This document shows, piece after piece, positions 1 to 7,991 of a stretch of 28,672 bases of DNA (position 1 is the first letter of the stretch; every line of letters begins with the position of its first letter). Origin of the DNA: Bacillota bacterium. GTDB taxonomy: Bacteria; Bacillota; Clostridia; Clostridiales; Clostridiaceae. The notes below the pieces were generated by a model that searched no databases, was not told the origin of the DNA, and saw nothing but the letters and a program-made list of their open reading frames with translations. The stretch is taken from assembly GCA_023451395.1 (NCBI GenBank), contig JAEXZL010000019.1:1-28672 (forward strand). Direction: 5' to 3'. The position numbers were made by a program, and so were the translations under genes.

Positions 1-111
1 CTTATTCATTTATTATTGATTTTTTTGTAAATTGTGATAATATTATAGCAATGATTTTTTTCTATAAATCCCCACAATGAATAATAATCATCTCATTTAG
101 GAGGTAATAAC

Positions 112-1284
112 ATGCCGCAGCTGAGCAAAAGAACAGAATACTTTACCGATTCCGTCATAAGAAGAATGACCAGGATCAGTGATCAATACAATGCAATTAA
201 TCTATCCCAGGGGTTCCCAGACTTTGATCCCCCAAAGGAAATCACAGAAGCTCTTGCTGAGATTGCAAGGAAGGGGCCTCATCAATATTCCGTAACCTAT
301 GGTGCTGAAAACTTCAGAGAAGCTCTAGCTGGTAAGGCAGAAAAAAATCTTTGCCATAAAATAAATCCTGAAACAGAAATCGTAGTTACCTGTGGCGGTA
401 CAGAAGCCATGATGACAGCTATGATGACTGTATGCAACCCTGGAGAAAAGGTAATAATCTTTTCCCCCTTTTATGAAAACTACAGTGCAGACACTATTCT
501 CTCAGGAGCAGAGCCTATTTATGTACCCTTAATTCCACCTGACTTTCATTTTAATAAAGAAGCTCTAGAAGCAGCCTTCAAAGAGAAGCCTAAGGCTATA
601 GTGGTATGTAACCCATCTAACCCTACTGGAAAGGTATTTACTAAAGAAGAGCTTTTAACCATTGGAGAGTTGGCTATAAAATATGATACCTTTGTAATTA
701 CTGATGAGGTATATGAACATATAATCTTCAAGCCTCACCAGCACATAAGCATGGCTTCCCTTCCAGGCATGTATGAGAGAACCATCACCTGCAGCTCTCT
801 CTCTAAAACTTATTCCATCACTGGCTGGAGACTTGGCTACCTCATAGGACCAGAATCAGTGATAGAAGTGGCCAAAAAGGTACATGACTTTCTTACAGTA
901 GGGGCGGCTTCTCCTCTTCAAGAAGCTGCAGTAGTGGGCTTAAAATTTGGACAGGAATACTATGATAATCTTCAAAAGCTCTATACAGAGAAAAGAGATT
1001 TCTTTGTTCAGGGCTTGAAGAAGTTGAATATACCCCATACAGTTCCTCAAGGGAGCTATTTTATAATGGTGGATATCTCAGAATATCTGGCCAAGGAGCA
1101 ATTTAAGGATTACACCGACTATGATTTCTGTATCTGGATGATAAAAAACATAGGTGTTGCAGCTGTTCCTGGATCAAGCTTTTTCAAAGAGAAGATTAAT
1201 AACTATATACGCCTTCATTTTGCAAGGGAAAAGTCCTCTTTAGAGGAAGTACTTCTTCGTTTAGCTAAGCTTAATGAGCTATAA
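112..1284 (+). CDS. PLP-dependent class I/II aminotransferase
   Basis: Fold-type I, pyridoxal-phosphate aminotransferase of the aspartate/aromatic aminotransferase group, 390 residues, the usual length. The PLP-binding lysine is K232 in SSLSKTYSITGWR; N170 in NPSNPTG, D198 in ITDEVY and the C-terminal RLHFA arginine are the other family landmarks. It is a soluble cytoplasmic enzyme transferring an amino group between an amino acid and a 2-oxo acid. The substrate cannot be read from sequence; the closest general pattern is the kynurenine/methionine/aspartate aminotransferase subgroup. The start follows a strong GGAGG site at 101-105. The next gene, a dehydrogenase, starts 14 bases after the stop, so the two are probably co-transcribed. 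A weak promoter-like pair (TTGATT at 16, TATTAT at 41) lies upstream, with spacing longer than ideal. Confidence 0.93.
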   Translation: MPQLSKRTEYFTDSVIRRMTRISDQYNAINLSQGFPDFDPPKEITEALAEIARKGPHQYSVTYGAENFREALAGKAEKNLCHKINPETEIVVTCGGTEAMMTAMMTVCNPGEKVIIFSPFYENYSADTILSGAEPIYVPLIPPDFHFNKEALEAAFKEKPKAIVVCNPSNPTGKVFTKEELLTIGELAIKYDTFVITDEVYEHIIFKPHQHISMASLPGMYERTITCSSLSKTYSITGWRLGYLIGPESVIEVAKKVHDFLTVGAASPLQEAAVVGLKFGQEYYDNLQKLYTEKRDFFVQGLKKLNIPHTVPQGSYFIMVDISEYLAKEQFKDYTDYDFCIWMIKNIGVAAVPGSSFFKEKINNYIRLHFAREKSSLEEVLLRLAKLNEL

Positions 1285-1298
1285 AGGAGGGAAGGAAT

Positions 1299-2369
1299 AT
1301 GAGTAATACCCTTATCCTGCCTTCCTATACTATTGGAGTAGATGCTTATGATTATATCCCCTCTGTATGTTGTTCTTTAGGCAGTAAAATACTTATTATT
1401 GGAGGAGAAACAGCAATAAAAAAGTCTCTTTCAAAAGTTACCAGTGCCTTAAGAGGAAGCAGCCTATTGATAATCGCTGTGGAGATTTTTAAAGGTGAGT
1501 GTACCTATAATGAGATAAAAAGACTTGTGAGCTTATCAAAAGAATTGAAAGTAGATATGATCCTTGGAGTTGGTGGGGGAAAAGCTCTTGATACTGCTAA
1601 GGGCGTAGCCTATGAGGCCAAGCTTCCAATAATCACCCTTCCCACCATAGCCGCATCCTGTGCAGCAGTTACGGCGCTTTCTGTAGTATATAAGGAGGAT
1701 GGTAGCTTTGACAGTTTTTATTACCTCCGGAAGCCTCCCTGTCACTGCTTCATTGATACTGAAATAATAGAAGAAGCACCAGTTCAGTACCTAAGAGCAG
1801 GTATGGGAGATGCTCTAGGGAAACACTATGAGGCTCAGCTATCCTCCAGAGGAGATGAGCTTTCACACAGCTCTGCTCTTGGGGTTACCATAAGTAATAT
1901 GTGCGGTGCTCCAATACTTAAGTATGGCAAAAAAGCCTTAGAGGAATGTAAAGAAGGTCTTGCAGGAAAAGCCCTTGAATATGTTGTTCTTTCTAATATA
2001 GTTTCAACAGGACTTGTATCCATTCTCGTAGAGGACTGCTATAACTGTGCTGTAGCCCATTCTCTCTTTTACGGTTTAGAAATACTCCCAGGCTTTGAAG
2101 AAAGCCATCTTCATGGTGACGTGGTTGCCTACGGAGTTCTAATACAGCTGCTTATAGATAATCAGGAGGAGGAATATCATAAGCTCAAGTCCTTTCTTAA
2201 AGGCATAGGCATAGCCACAACCTTGAAGGAAATGGGAGTTGAATGTGATTATTCATTGCTAAGGCCTGTGCTTTATGAAACTCTCACCTCACCAGATATG
2301 GAGCATCTACCCTATAGCATTTCTGAAGAAACTTTATGGAAAGCCATTAAAAAAGCAGAATATCTATAA
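1299..2369 (+). CDS. Iron-containing alcohol / glycerol dehydrogenase family protein
   Basis: NAD(P)-dependent, metal-containing polyol or alcohol dehydrogenase of the GldA-like branch, 356 residues, close to family length. The nucleotide-binding GVGGGKALD motif is at 90-98. The divalent-metal ligands expected for the family are D171 (GDALGKHYE), H254 (AVAHSLFYG) and a histidine of SHLHGD at 270-272, all present, so it is probably active. It follows the aminotransferase by 14 bases with a GGAGG site in that gap, which suggests a two-gene operon that may process an amino acid through an oxo acid to a hydroxy compound; that link is inference. GldA itself, glycerol-1-phosphate dehydrogenases and hydroxybutyrate dehydrogenases share this fold, so the substrate stays open. 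Confidence 0.88.
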   Translation: MSNTLILPSYTIGVDAYDYIPSVCCSLGSKILIIGGETAIKKSLSKVTSALRGSSLLIIAVEIFKGECTYNEIKRLVSLSKELKVDMILGVGGGKALDTAKGVAYEAKLPIITLPTIAASCAAVTALSVVYKEDGSFDSFYYLRKPPCHCFIDTEIIEEAPVQYLRAGMGDALGKHYEAQLSSRGDELSHSSALGVTISNMCGAPILKYGKKALEECKEGLAGKALEYVVLSNIVSTGLVSILVEDCYNCAVAHSLFYGLEILPGFEESHLHGDVVAYGVLIQLLIDNQEEEYHKLKSFLKGIGIATTLKEMGVECDYSLLRPVLYETLTSPDMEHLPYSISEETLWKAIKKAEYL

Positions 2370-2383
2370 TATTAGATAAAAAA

Positions 2384-2410
2384 AGCCTGCATATTTTATA
2401 TGTAGGCTTG
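2384..2410 (-). terminator. Rho-independent terminator of the esterase transcript
   Basis: The arms 2384-2394 and 2400-2410 pair over 11 bases with one G-T pair and a 5-base loop. On the minus strand the hairpin is followed by a run of seven T residues, as expected for termination of the gene ending at 2416. On the plus strand no T run follows, so it may still slow but is less likely to end the dehydrogenase transcript. Confidence 0.75.
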
Positions 2411-2415
2411 ACCTC

Positions 2416-3207
2416 TTATCCTCTTCTTAACCAACGGAGAACCTTTTCAAGATACTCGTCCCAAAAAATCCAATCATGTCCTCCCTTACTCTCATAATAG
2501 GTATGTTCTACTTCCCTATCTTTTAAAAAATCTCTAAACTTTCTGCTATATTTGATTAAGTTGTCCTCAGTACCACAGGCTATAAATAGTCTTGGAGGCT
2601 TCTTCCCTTCTTTTAAAATATTATTTACTAAGGCTTCTATATCCTTATCACTTCCTTGAAGCTTAGATAAATCCCCAAAAATACTTTCAAAATAACTCTT
2701 TCTTTTAAAAGGAACAACAGGGTCATCTGGTTCAGACACATAGGCCACGGGAAAGGCTGAGGATAGACCAGCCATAGCTCCGAAGGTATCAGAATACTTA
2801 AGGCCATTTCTAAGGGCTCCATAGCCTCCCATAGATAGTCCAGCGATAAAAGTATCCTCTTTTTTATCTGATAGGGGAAGGAGCTTTCTAGTTTCCTCCA
2901 CTAGCTCTCTTCCTATATATTCACCATAAAAGCTCAGGTTATTTTCATTATCCACATAAAAGCTATTATCCCCTGAAGGCATTATAATAGTTATTTGAAA
3001 CTTCTCAGCTAGCTGTACTCCTCGAGCAAAGTATGTCCAATTTGTATAATTCCCCATAATTCCATGAAGCAAGTATAAGGTTTTAAGAGTGCCTCTGCCT
3101 CCTGCTTTTTCCCCAGTGGTTACAACTCCTTCTATTGGAACTATAGCTCTATAGGTAACACTTCTCATAAGACATTTAGAATAAAAATTAACATCCATTA
3201 TCGCCAT
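2416..3207 (-). CDS. Alpha/beta-hydrolase, esterase D-like
   Basis: Serine esterase of the esterase D / S-formylglutathione hydrolase / feruloyl-esterase-like group, 263 residues. The nucleophile is S125 in GLSMGGYGA; the probable acid is D215 in CGTED and the base H244 in GGHDW. LYLLHGIMG at 45-53 is the oxyanion-hole segment. There is no signal peptide, so it should act in the cytoplasm on short acyl esters or acetylated sugars; the natural substrate is unknown. The start has an AGAGG site a few bases upstream; a second ATG three codons on is possible. Downstream, a hairpin at 2384-2410 ends the transcript. Confidence 0.88.
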   Translation of the reverse strand: MAIMDVNFYSKCLMRSVTYRAIVPIEGVVTTGEKAGGRGTLKTLYLLHGIMGNYTNWTYFARGVQLAEKFQITIIMPSGDNSFYVDNENNLSFYGEYIGRELVEETRKLLPLSDKKEDTFIAGLSMGGYGALRNGLKYSDTFGAMAGLSSAFPVAYVSEPDDPVVPFKRKSYFESIFGDLSKLQGSDKDIEALVNNILKEGKKPPRLFIACGTEDNLIKYSRKFRDFLKDREVEHTYYESKGGHDWIFWDEYLEKVLRWLRRG

Positions 3208-3255
3208 AATAGCCTCTCTTCATCTATGTTATTTAAAATTGTAAACAATTGCATT

Positions 3256-3618
3256 TTATTCATTTAAAATCTCTGCCTTTTCTACCTTTTTTAACCCCTT
3301 AAAAACCAAGTCATAGGAATGATCTATAAGATAATAAATCATATCCTCTTCTATGCTGCCATCAATTTCTATGGTATTCCAGTGCTCCTTATTAAGATGA
3401 TAGCCAGCCTTTACCGCAGGATAATCCCTTCTTAAATCCAATGCTCTGAAAGGATCGCATTTTAGGCTTATGCTAAGGTTTTTGGAATTGATATTACTTA
3501 AAAGATACATCTTAGACGACACCTTAACCACCAGGGTTTCTTCATCAAAGGGAAAGGTTTCATGACTTCCCTTCTTGGAAGCACAATATTTTCTTATGTC
3601 CTCTAAAGTCATTACCAC
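3256..3618 (-). CDS. MmcQ/YjbR family protein
   Basis: Small protein of 120 residues matching the MmcQ/YjbR (CyaY-like, double-wing DNA-binding) family. Landmarks are the N-terminal pattern with KGSHETFPFDEETLVVKV at about 16-33, the central SLKCDP, and the typical HLNKEHWNTI stretch at about 74-83. The family is widespread, has a proposed DNA-binding fold and no established role. The start has a GGAGG site seven bases upstream. It lies between an esterase and an alkyltransferase-like protein on the same strand, but with gaps of about 50-65 bases, so shared transcription is possible and not proven. Confidence 0.85.
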   Translation of the reverse strand: MVMTLEDIRKYCASKKGSHETFPFDEETLVVKVSSKMYLLSNINSKNLSISLKCDPFRALDLRRDYPAVKAGYHLNKEHWNTIEIDGSIEEDMIYYLIDHSYDLVFKGLKKVEKAEILNE

Positions 3619-3682
3619 ACCTCCATTATATAAATTTTCAAGTTTATTATTTTTTCTTACAAGCTTCTCTTATTATTATCTA

Positions 3683-4009
3683 TTACTTCCACCGGCATTT
3701 TTCCAAATTTATTGTTCCATCCTCTTTAAAAATAACTCCTTCTCCTTTAAGAATCTCCCTCTGGAGCTCCTGAGAGCCAAAAACATGGGATGGTGCCATT
3801 TCACCCAAGCGATTAACAACTCTATGAGCTGGTATATTCCTCCCCTGAGGAATAGCTCTCATGGCATAGCCTACAACTCTGGCGTTTCTAGGCTCTCCTA
3901 TTTTCCTTGCAATATCTCCATAGGTCATTACCTTTCCCTTGGGTATCTTCTCTGCTATCTCATAAACTCTTTGAAAAAACCCTCCCTTATCTTCCTTCAA
4001 ATCCTTCAT
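3683..4009 (-). CDS. Alkyltransferase-like protein (MGMT family without the active Cys)
   Basis: Homologue of the C-terminal DNA-binding domain of O6-methylguanine-DNA methyltransferase, 108 residues from the chosen start. It has the helix-turn-helix region (GKVMTYGDIA, then NARVVGYAM with the arginine finger R44) and the active-site loop, but the loop reads IPAHRVV, with alanine (A61) where true methyltransferases have the acceptor cysteine in PCHR. This is the signature of alkyltransferase-like proteins, which bind O6-alkylguanine and flag it for nucleotide excision repair instead of repairing it. An upstream ATG at 4033 in the same frame is less likely: an AGGGAG site sits just before the ATG at 4009 and the shorter form matches the family's length. 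Confidence 0.87.
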   Translation of the reverse strand: MKDLKEDKGGFFQRVYEIAEKIPKGKVMTYGDIARKIGEPRNARVVGYAMRAIPQGRNIPAHRVVNRLGEMAPSHVFGSQELQREILKGEGVIFKEDGTINLEKCRWK

Positions 4010-4141
4010 AAAACTCCCTGCTTTCCTTAACATTGTAGTGGATATTTTCTATATAAAGCCTGATATTATCCAATACTTGTACGCTATTTTATTAAACCTA
4101 TTATATTTTAATGGAGGCCTAATTGCAAATAAATAGAAGTA

Positions 4142-4198
4142 ATTATTGACTACTTGGTCTATAAAAGATATAATATTATAGACCAAGTAGTCAATAAT
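4142..4198 (+). promoter_or_regulatory. Perfect 23-bp inverted repeat enclosing the tetR-MATE promoter
   Basis: The arms 4142-4164 and 4176-4198 are perfect inverse complements around an 11-base spacer. A consensus promoter is woven in: -35 TTGACT at 4146-4151 inside the left arm, 17 bases, then -10 TATAAT at 4169-4174 in the spacer. Each arm also holds a 12-base imperfect palindrome, GACTACTTGGTC at 4148-4159 and its complement at 4181-4192. The likely meaning is a double operator on which the adjacent TetR protein sits to block its own and the pump's transcription. The binding protein is inferred from position. Confidence 0.85.
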
Positions 4199-4215
4199 AA
4201 AGGACGGATGAAATA

Positions 4216-4827
4216 ATGAGAAAAGAGAAAAAAACAGAACTAACAAAAGAGAGAATTATAAAAGCAGCTCTACAGGAATTCGGCACCAATGGCTATGATG
4301 CTACTACATTAAATTCTATCTGTAGTAAGCATGACATTGCCAAAGGATTGCTGTACCACAATTTCAAAGGAAAAGATGAAGTGTATCTTACCTGCGTTGA
4401 AGAATGTTTCAACTCATTAACGGATTATTTGAAGTGCAATATAGACATAGAGAGTTCAAAATCAGAGGATCTGCTTAAAGCATACCTTACTGCAAGGTTA
4501 TCCTTTTTCCATTCAAATCCATTGTTTCAGAGGATATTCTGTGATGCTGTGATTTTTCCACCATCACATTTGCAGGAGGATATCAAAAAAATTAAGCAGG
4601 ATTTTGACAACTTAAATACAAAAGTGTTCAGCACAGTGATTACACACTTAAATCTTCGATCCGATGTTTCAGAAAAGGAAGCAATTGAAACCTTTCGCCA
4701 GTACCAAGATTTTATCAACGCAAGCTATCGGCTGGTAGGGGCACAGGAGATTGACCTTGAATCACATGAAGAAAGGTGCCATAGAGCATTGAATATTCTA
4801 CTGTATGGCATTATTGAAAGACAATAA
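4216..4827 (+). CDS. TetR/AcrR family transcriptional regulator
   Basis: One-component regulator of 203 residues. The N-terminal TetR helix-turn-helix spans about 8-55, with the usual order: ERIIKAALQEFGTNGYDATTL, the turn, then IAKGLLYHNFKGKDEVY. The C-terminal part is all-helical and would bind a small ligand; it gives no clue to which. The gene stands 17 bases after a perfect inverted repeat with a consensus promoter and 15 bases before a MATE pump, the standard arrangement of an autoregulated repressor with its efflux target. A drug or toxic metabolite that releases the protein from DNA would switch on the pump; this is inference from context. Confidence 0.92.
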   Translation: MRKEKKTELTKERIIKAALQEFGTNGYDATTLNSICSKHDIAKGLLYHNFKGKDEVYLTCVEECFNSLTDYLKCNIDIESSKSEDLLKAYLTARLSFFHSNPLFQRIFCDAVIFPPSHLQEDIKKIKQDFDNLNTKVFSTVITHLNLRSDVSEKEAIETFRQYQDFINASYRLVGAQEIDLESHEERCHRALNILLYGIIERQ

Positions 4828-4842
4828 TGGAGGAATGATAGA

Positions 4843-6204
4843 ATGTCAAGTAAAAAACAAGTATCAATATTAGCAGAAATGAAACCATCTAAAGCCATTA
4901 TAAAACTAGCTGTTCCTGCAACGCTGGCACTGCTAGCAAAGGCTGTTTATAATATCGTGGATACAGCCTATATAGGGATGTTAGATTCAGATACGGCACT
5001 TGCAGCTGTTGGAGTTACCCTTCCTCTTTTGCTTATTATGGTATCTATCGAGAATATTTTTGCCGCAGGGGCCTCTGTACTTGCCGGTAGACAGTTAGGT
5101 GCAAAAGACCAGAAAGGAGCAAATCAAACTATTACTACTGTTGTAGCTATATCTGTAGGAATAGGAATTTTTCTTTGTATAGGTGGAATTATCTTTATTG
5201 AACCATTACTCCGTTCCTTCGGAGCCTCTGATGCTGTCTTACCCTTGGCAAAGGACTATGCTTTCTGGATGTTTATTGCCGCACTGGCAAATCTCCCTGC
5301 TCAGAGCATGAACAGTGCCGCTAGAGCAGAATCATCCGTAAAAATATCCTCTGTTGCAGTAATTACAGGAGCTTTACTAAATGTTATTCTTGACCCTGTA
5401 TTCATGTTTAGTTGGGGACTTAATATGGGTGTGGAAGGTGCATCCTTAGCTACAACGGTATCTCAGTTCGTTACTTTCTTTATACTTGTATGGTTCTATT
5501 TCAGCGGAAGGTCTGTAATTAAAATCAAGCCGAAGTTTTTTAATCTCAACTGGTCTTTAATTAAAACTGTAACTTTGATTGGAATACCTTCTGCTATTAT
5601 TCAGATTTGCCTTGCAGTTGCCACTTCCTTGACAAACATAGCTGCCAAATCTATGCCAGATGCAGACTTGATTATTGCAGCTTATGGTATTGTTCAAAGG
5701 CTCATTCTTATTGGTAGCTATATCGTTATGGGCTTTATGCAGGGGTATCAGCCAGTGGCTTCTTATGCCTTTGGAGCCAAGAATGAAGACAGGTTCCATA
5801 GTTCAGTTAGGTTTACACTCCGTGCATCCTTGTTACTAACAGCTTTAACTGCAGCAGTCTATATTGTGCTATCAAAACCTCTTATCCTGCTGTTCAATCA
5901 GAATCCTGCAGTGGTGGATTATGGTGCAAAGCTGCTTATTTCTCAAGTGCTATTGTATCCTGCCTTTGGCTTGTGTTACATGATGACTATTACATTCCAG
6001 ACTATCGGTTCCTCTAAATATGGATTGTTTCTTGCAGTTATTCGTCAAGGATTGTTTTATGTACCCTTTATTTTGTTGCTGCCATCCATACTTGGAGTAA
6101 GAGGCATCTATTTTTCACAGCCAGCAGCAGATATTTTAACACTCCTTGTGTGTCTACTTTCTATAAAGCCGATGAAAAATATTGCATCTAAAAATATGAT
6201 GTAA
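4843..6204 (+). CDS. MATE family multidrug efflux transporter
   Basis: Polytopic membrane protein of 453 residues with about 12 hydrophobic segments in two similar halves, the MATE length and layout. Recognisable signatures are PATLALLAKAVYNIVDTAYIG near 24-44, the AAGASVLAGRQLGAKD loop near 76-91 and the matching second-half GFMQGYQPVASYAFGAKN near 297-314. It belongs to the clostridial/Bacteroides DinF-NorM-like group that exports cationic drugs or toxic metabolites in exchange for Na+ or H+. A GGAGG site precedes the ATG, 15 bases after the tetR stop, so expression should follow the TetR-controlled promoter at 4146-4174. Confidence 0.94.
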   Translation: MSSKKQVSILAEMKPSKAIIKLAVPATLALLAKAVYNIVDTAYIGMLDSDTALAAVGVTLPLLLIMVSIENIFAAGASVLAGRQLGAKDQKGANQTITTVVAISVGIGIFLCIGGIIFIEPLLRSFGASDAVLPLAKDYAFWMFIAALANLPAQSMNSAARAESSVKISSVAVITGALLNVILDPVFMFSWGLNMGVEGASLATTVSQFVTFFILVWFYFSGRSVIKIKPKFFNLNWSLIKTVTLIGIPSAIIQICLAVATSLTNIAAKSMPDADLIIAAYGIVQRLILIGSYIVMGFMQGYQPVASYAFGAKNEDRFHSSVRFTLRASLLLTALTAAVYIVLSKPLILLFNQNPAVVDYGAKLLISQVLLYPAFGLCYMMTITFQTIGSSKYGLFLAVIRQGLFYVPFILLLPSILGVRGIYFSQPAADILTLLVCLLSIKPMKNIASKNMM

Positions 6205-6299
6205 TGTGATTATAAATCATCAAAGACTAATGAAGTTCAAAGATATAAAGTTTTCCATTGTACCTCTGTATTGGATAGCAAATAACTAAGCTTTGTATG

Positions 6300-6336
6300 C
6301 CGCCGTTTATGGATAAAACCATAAGGGCGGTTTTCT
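6300..6336 (+). terminator. Rho-independent terminator after the MATE gene
   Basis: GC-rich hairpin, CCGCC at 6300-6304 pairing with GGCGG at 6326-6330, continued by TTATGG with CCATAA and one bulge, loop ATAAAA, followed by TTTTCTT. It lies in the 309-base gap between the MATE gene and the LUD gene. The rest of that gap holds only AT-rich DNA with the presumed promoter of the next gene near 6430-6460. Confidence 0.85.
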
Positions 6337-6513
6337 TGTCTATTTAAAACTATATTTCTCTTCCAAAGGCAGTGGCATTTATATTCTACTTTGTAATTTA
6401 GTGATTATTTTCATCCATTATTTGGTAAAATAATCTTTAATTTAGTATAATAATATTAGGGTATATTGATTCTAAAAAGGTATAAATGAAAGATGATAAA
6501 GGGGAGTTAAGAG

Positions 6514-7131
6514 ATGAATGTAACAACAATTAATAAATTAAAGGAAAACTTTATAGCAAGAAATATAGAGGTAGAATTCTTTGAAACCTTAGAAGATGTT
6601 AAAGGATATATATTAAATACTATACCTTTTGAATGCACAATTGGAATTGGACATTCAGTTACACTGCAAAAGATAAATATTTCAAATTCTCTAATAGAAA
6701 GAGGAAATACTGTATATGATAAAGAGCTGGCTGAAAATACAGAAGAATGCAGAGCCATAAAGAAGAAAGCACTTACTACAGATTGGTATATCACTGGTTC
6801 AAATGCCGTATCCATTGATGGTCGGATTGTTAATGTAGACCATAGTGGTAATAGAGTAGCCGCAATTACCTTTGGACCAGATAAAGTAATAATTGTAGTT
6901 GGAAGAAACAAGCTTGTTAATACAGTAGATGACGCAATCAACAGAGTTAAAAATATAGCCTGCCCTTTAAATGCAAAAAGAGCAGGATTTAATCCCCCCT
7001 GCGTAACACTAAATAAATGTGTAGATTGTATATCTAGCGAAAGAGTTTGCAATAGCCTTTCAATAATAGAGGGACAAGTAGATAGTAATAGAATTAAGCT
7101 ATGCATAGTAAATGAAGAATGTGGATTCTAA
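6514..7131 (+). CDS. LUD domain protein (LutC/YkgG-like, DUF162)
   Basis: Stand-alone LUD-domain protein of 205 residues. It shows the family's GIGHSVTL turn at 44-51, ITGSNAVSIDGRIVNVDHSGNRVAA at about 93-117 and GPDKVIIVVGRNK at 121-133. Near the C terminus are C150, C163, C169, C172 and C179, a cluster of a type often seen in this anaerobe branch that could hold a metal or Fe-S group. The LutC relatives belong to an L-lactate oxidation complex, but no LutA or LutB lies nearby, so a lactate role is not supported here. A GGGGAG site precedes the ATG. A truncated HAD gene follows after 39 bases. Confidence 0.88.
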   Translation: MNVTTINKLKENFIARNIEVEFFETLEDVKGYILNTIPFECTIGIGHSVTLQKINISNSLIERGNTVYDKELAENTEECRAIKKKALTTDWYITGSNAVSIDGRIVNVDHSGNRVAAITFGPDKVIIVVGRNKLVNTVDDAINRVKNIACPLNAKRAGFNPPCVTLNKCVDCISSERVCNSLSIIEGQVDSNRIKLCIVNEECGF

Positions 7132-7170
7132 TACATTAACAAAAAATTCTAATGAGGATAGGGTATATGG

Positions 7171-7446
7171 ATGAGAAATTTAAAACTTGTTTGTTTCGAC
7201 TTGGATGACACATTGATTAGAGAAATTCATTCTGTTATGCTGCCATATATTTTAAATGGGAAGGAAAAAGAGCACTCTTTAATTCAAGAACAAGAAGAAA
7301 AAGGGTTTATTGACTATATATCGGCTAAAGTAACAGCAATGATTCTAAATTGGATCAATCCCAAAGCACAAAACAAAAAGGATGACCAGCTGGGTCAATC
7401 AAGGTTATCCATTCCCCTTCGCCATATTGCGTATCTGCAACCTTAG
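7171..7446 (+). pseudogene. Truncated HAD-family phosphatase (N-terminal fragment)
   Basis: The first 45-50 residues look like the start of a HAD-superfamily phosphatase: CFDLDDTLI at 8-16 carries the nucleophile Asp and the second Asp of motif I, and a GAGG site and ATG are intact. After about residue 52 (base 7325-7350) the resemblance stops, and the frame runs antisense into the convergent VOC gene until a stop at 7446. Motifs II-IV (Thr/Ser, Lys, the second acid pair) are absent, so no enzyme can result. The likely history is a deletion or insertion that replaced the rest of the HAD gene with the VOC gene. The end given is the reading-frame end; the homologous part is shorter. Confidence 0.7.
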
Positions 7447-7732
7447 CCCCTAATTGTATTGCTTTTTTTGTTGCTTCTTCTAATTCATTTTGATCTGCTA
7501 CTCCAAAATCCAGGTGACTCATCATTTGTTGTTTTCCAGCTTGCGAAGGCCATACTGGTGGAATATAATCCTCATCATATTGAAAGGCTATACATGTACC
7601 TTTATCCTCTGACTGAATTCTCACAAAGGTATCTATATTGTATACAACCTGCCAATTTAACAGCTGGCTATAAAAATCAAGTAATTGAGGAATATCCTTG
7701 CACTCTAAAATAACGCTTTTTAATCCTAGCAT
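7355..7732 (-). CDS. VOC family (glyoxalase/bleomycin-resistance-like) protein
   Basis: Single VOC-fold protein of 125 residues from the chosen start. It begins with GLKSVILECKDIPQLLDFYSQLL, the typical first beta-alpha of a VOC module, and ends in the common DPAGHPFCFV segment. Such proteins bind a metal and act as glyoxalases, dioxygenases or drug-binding proteins; the substrate here is unknown. The ATG at 7732 is preceded by a clear GGAGG site at 7741-7746; a longer in-frame start at 7768 has none. The gene converges on, and its 3' end overlaps antisense, the truncated HAD gene, suggesting a recent junction just before its stop. Upstream to 7991 there is only AT-rich DNA. Confidence 0.85.
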   Translation of the reverse strand: MLGLKSVILECKDIPQLLDFYSQLLNWQVVYNIDTFVRIQSEDKGTCIAFQYDEDYIPPVWPSQAGKQQMMSHLDFGVADQNELEEATKKAIQLGAKVADTQYGEGEWITLIDPAGHPFCFVLWD

Positions 7733-7991
7733 TCTATTATCCTCCCTTTTCTGTCTTATAATGGTCACTAAGATTCTTTATTTATCCCTAGAAGACCATT
7801 ATCACTTGCATCTAGTTTATAATCATGTTAAATTAACCTTATTATACAATAATATCATTTAATTCCATACTATGTAATATAGATTTTCTATTAAAAACTT
7901 CTTATTGTTATATATCAACACCTTTGAATTTAAACATGATATTTTACATTAATGCTCAAATTTAGGTTGATCAGAAAAGGAGATAAATCAT

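Noticed and set aside
3575..4030. 151-codon plus-strand frame covering the alkyltransferase-like gene
   Set aside because: Lies opposite a conserved gene, and no ribosome site or known motif is seen.
6507..7106. 199-codon open frame on the minus strand opposite the LUD gene
   Set aside because: It is the mirror frame of a well supported gene, has no ribosome site and no recognisable domain.
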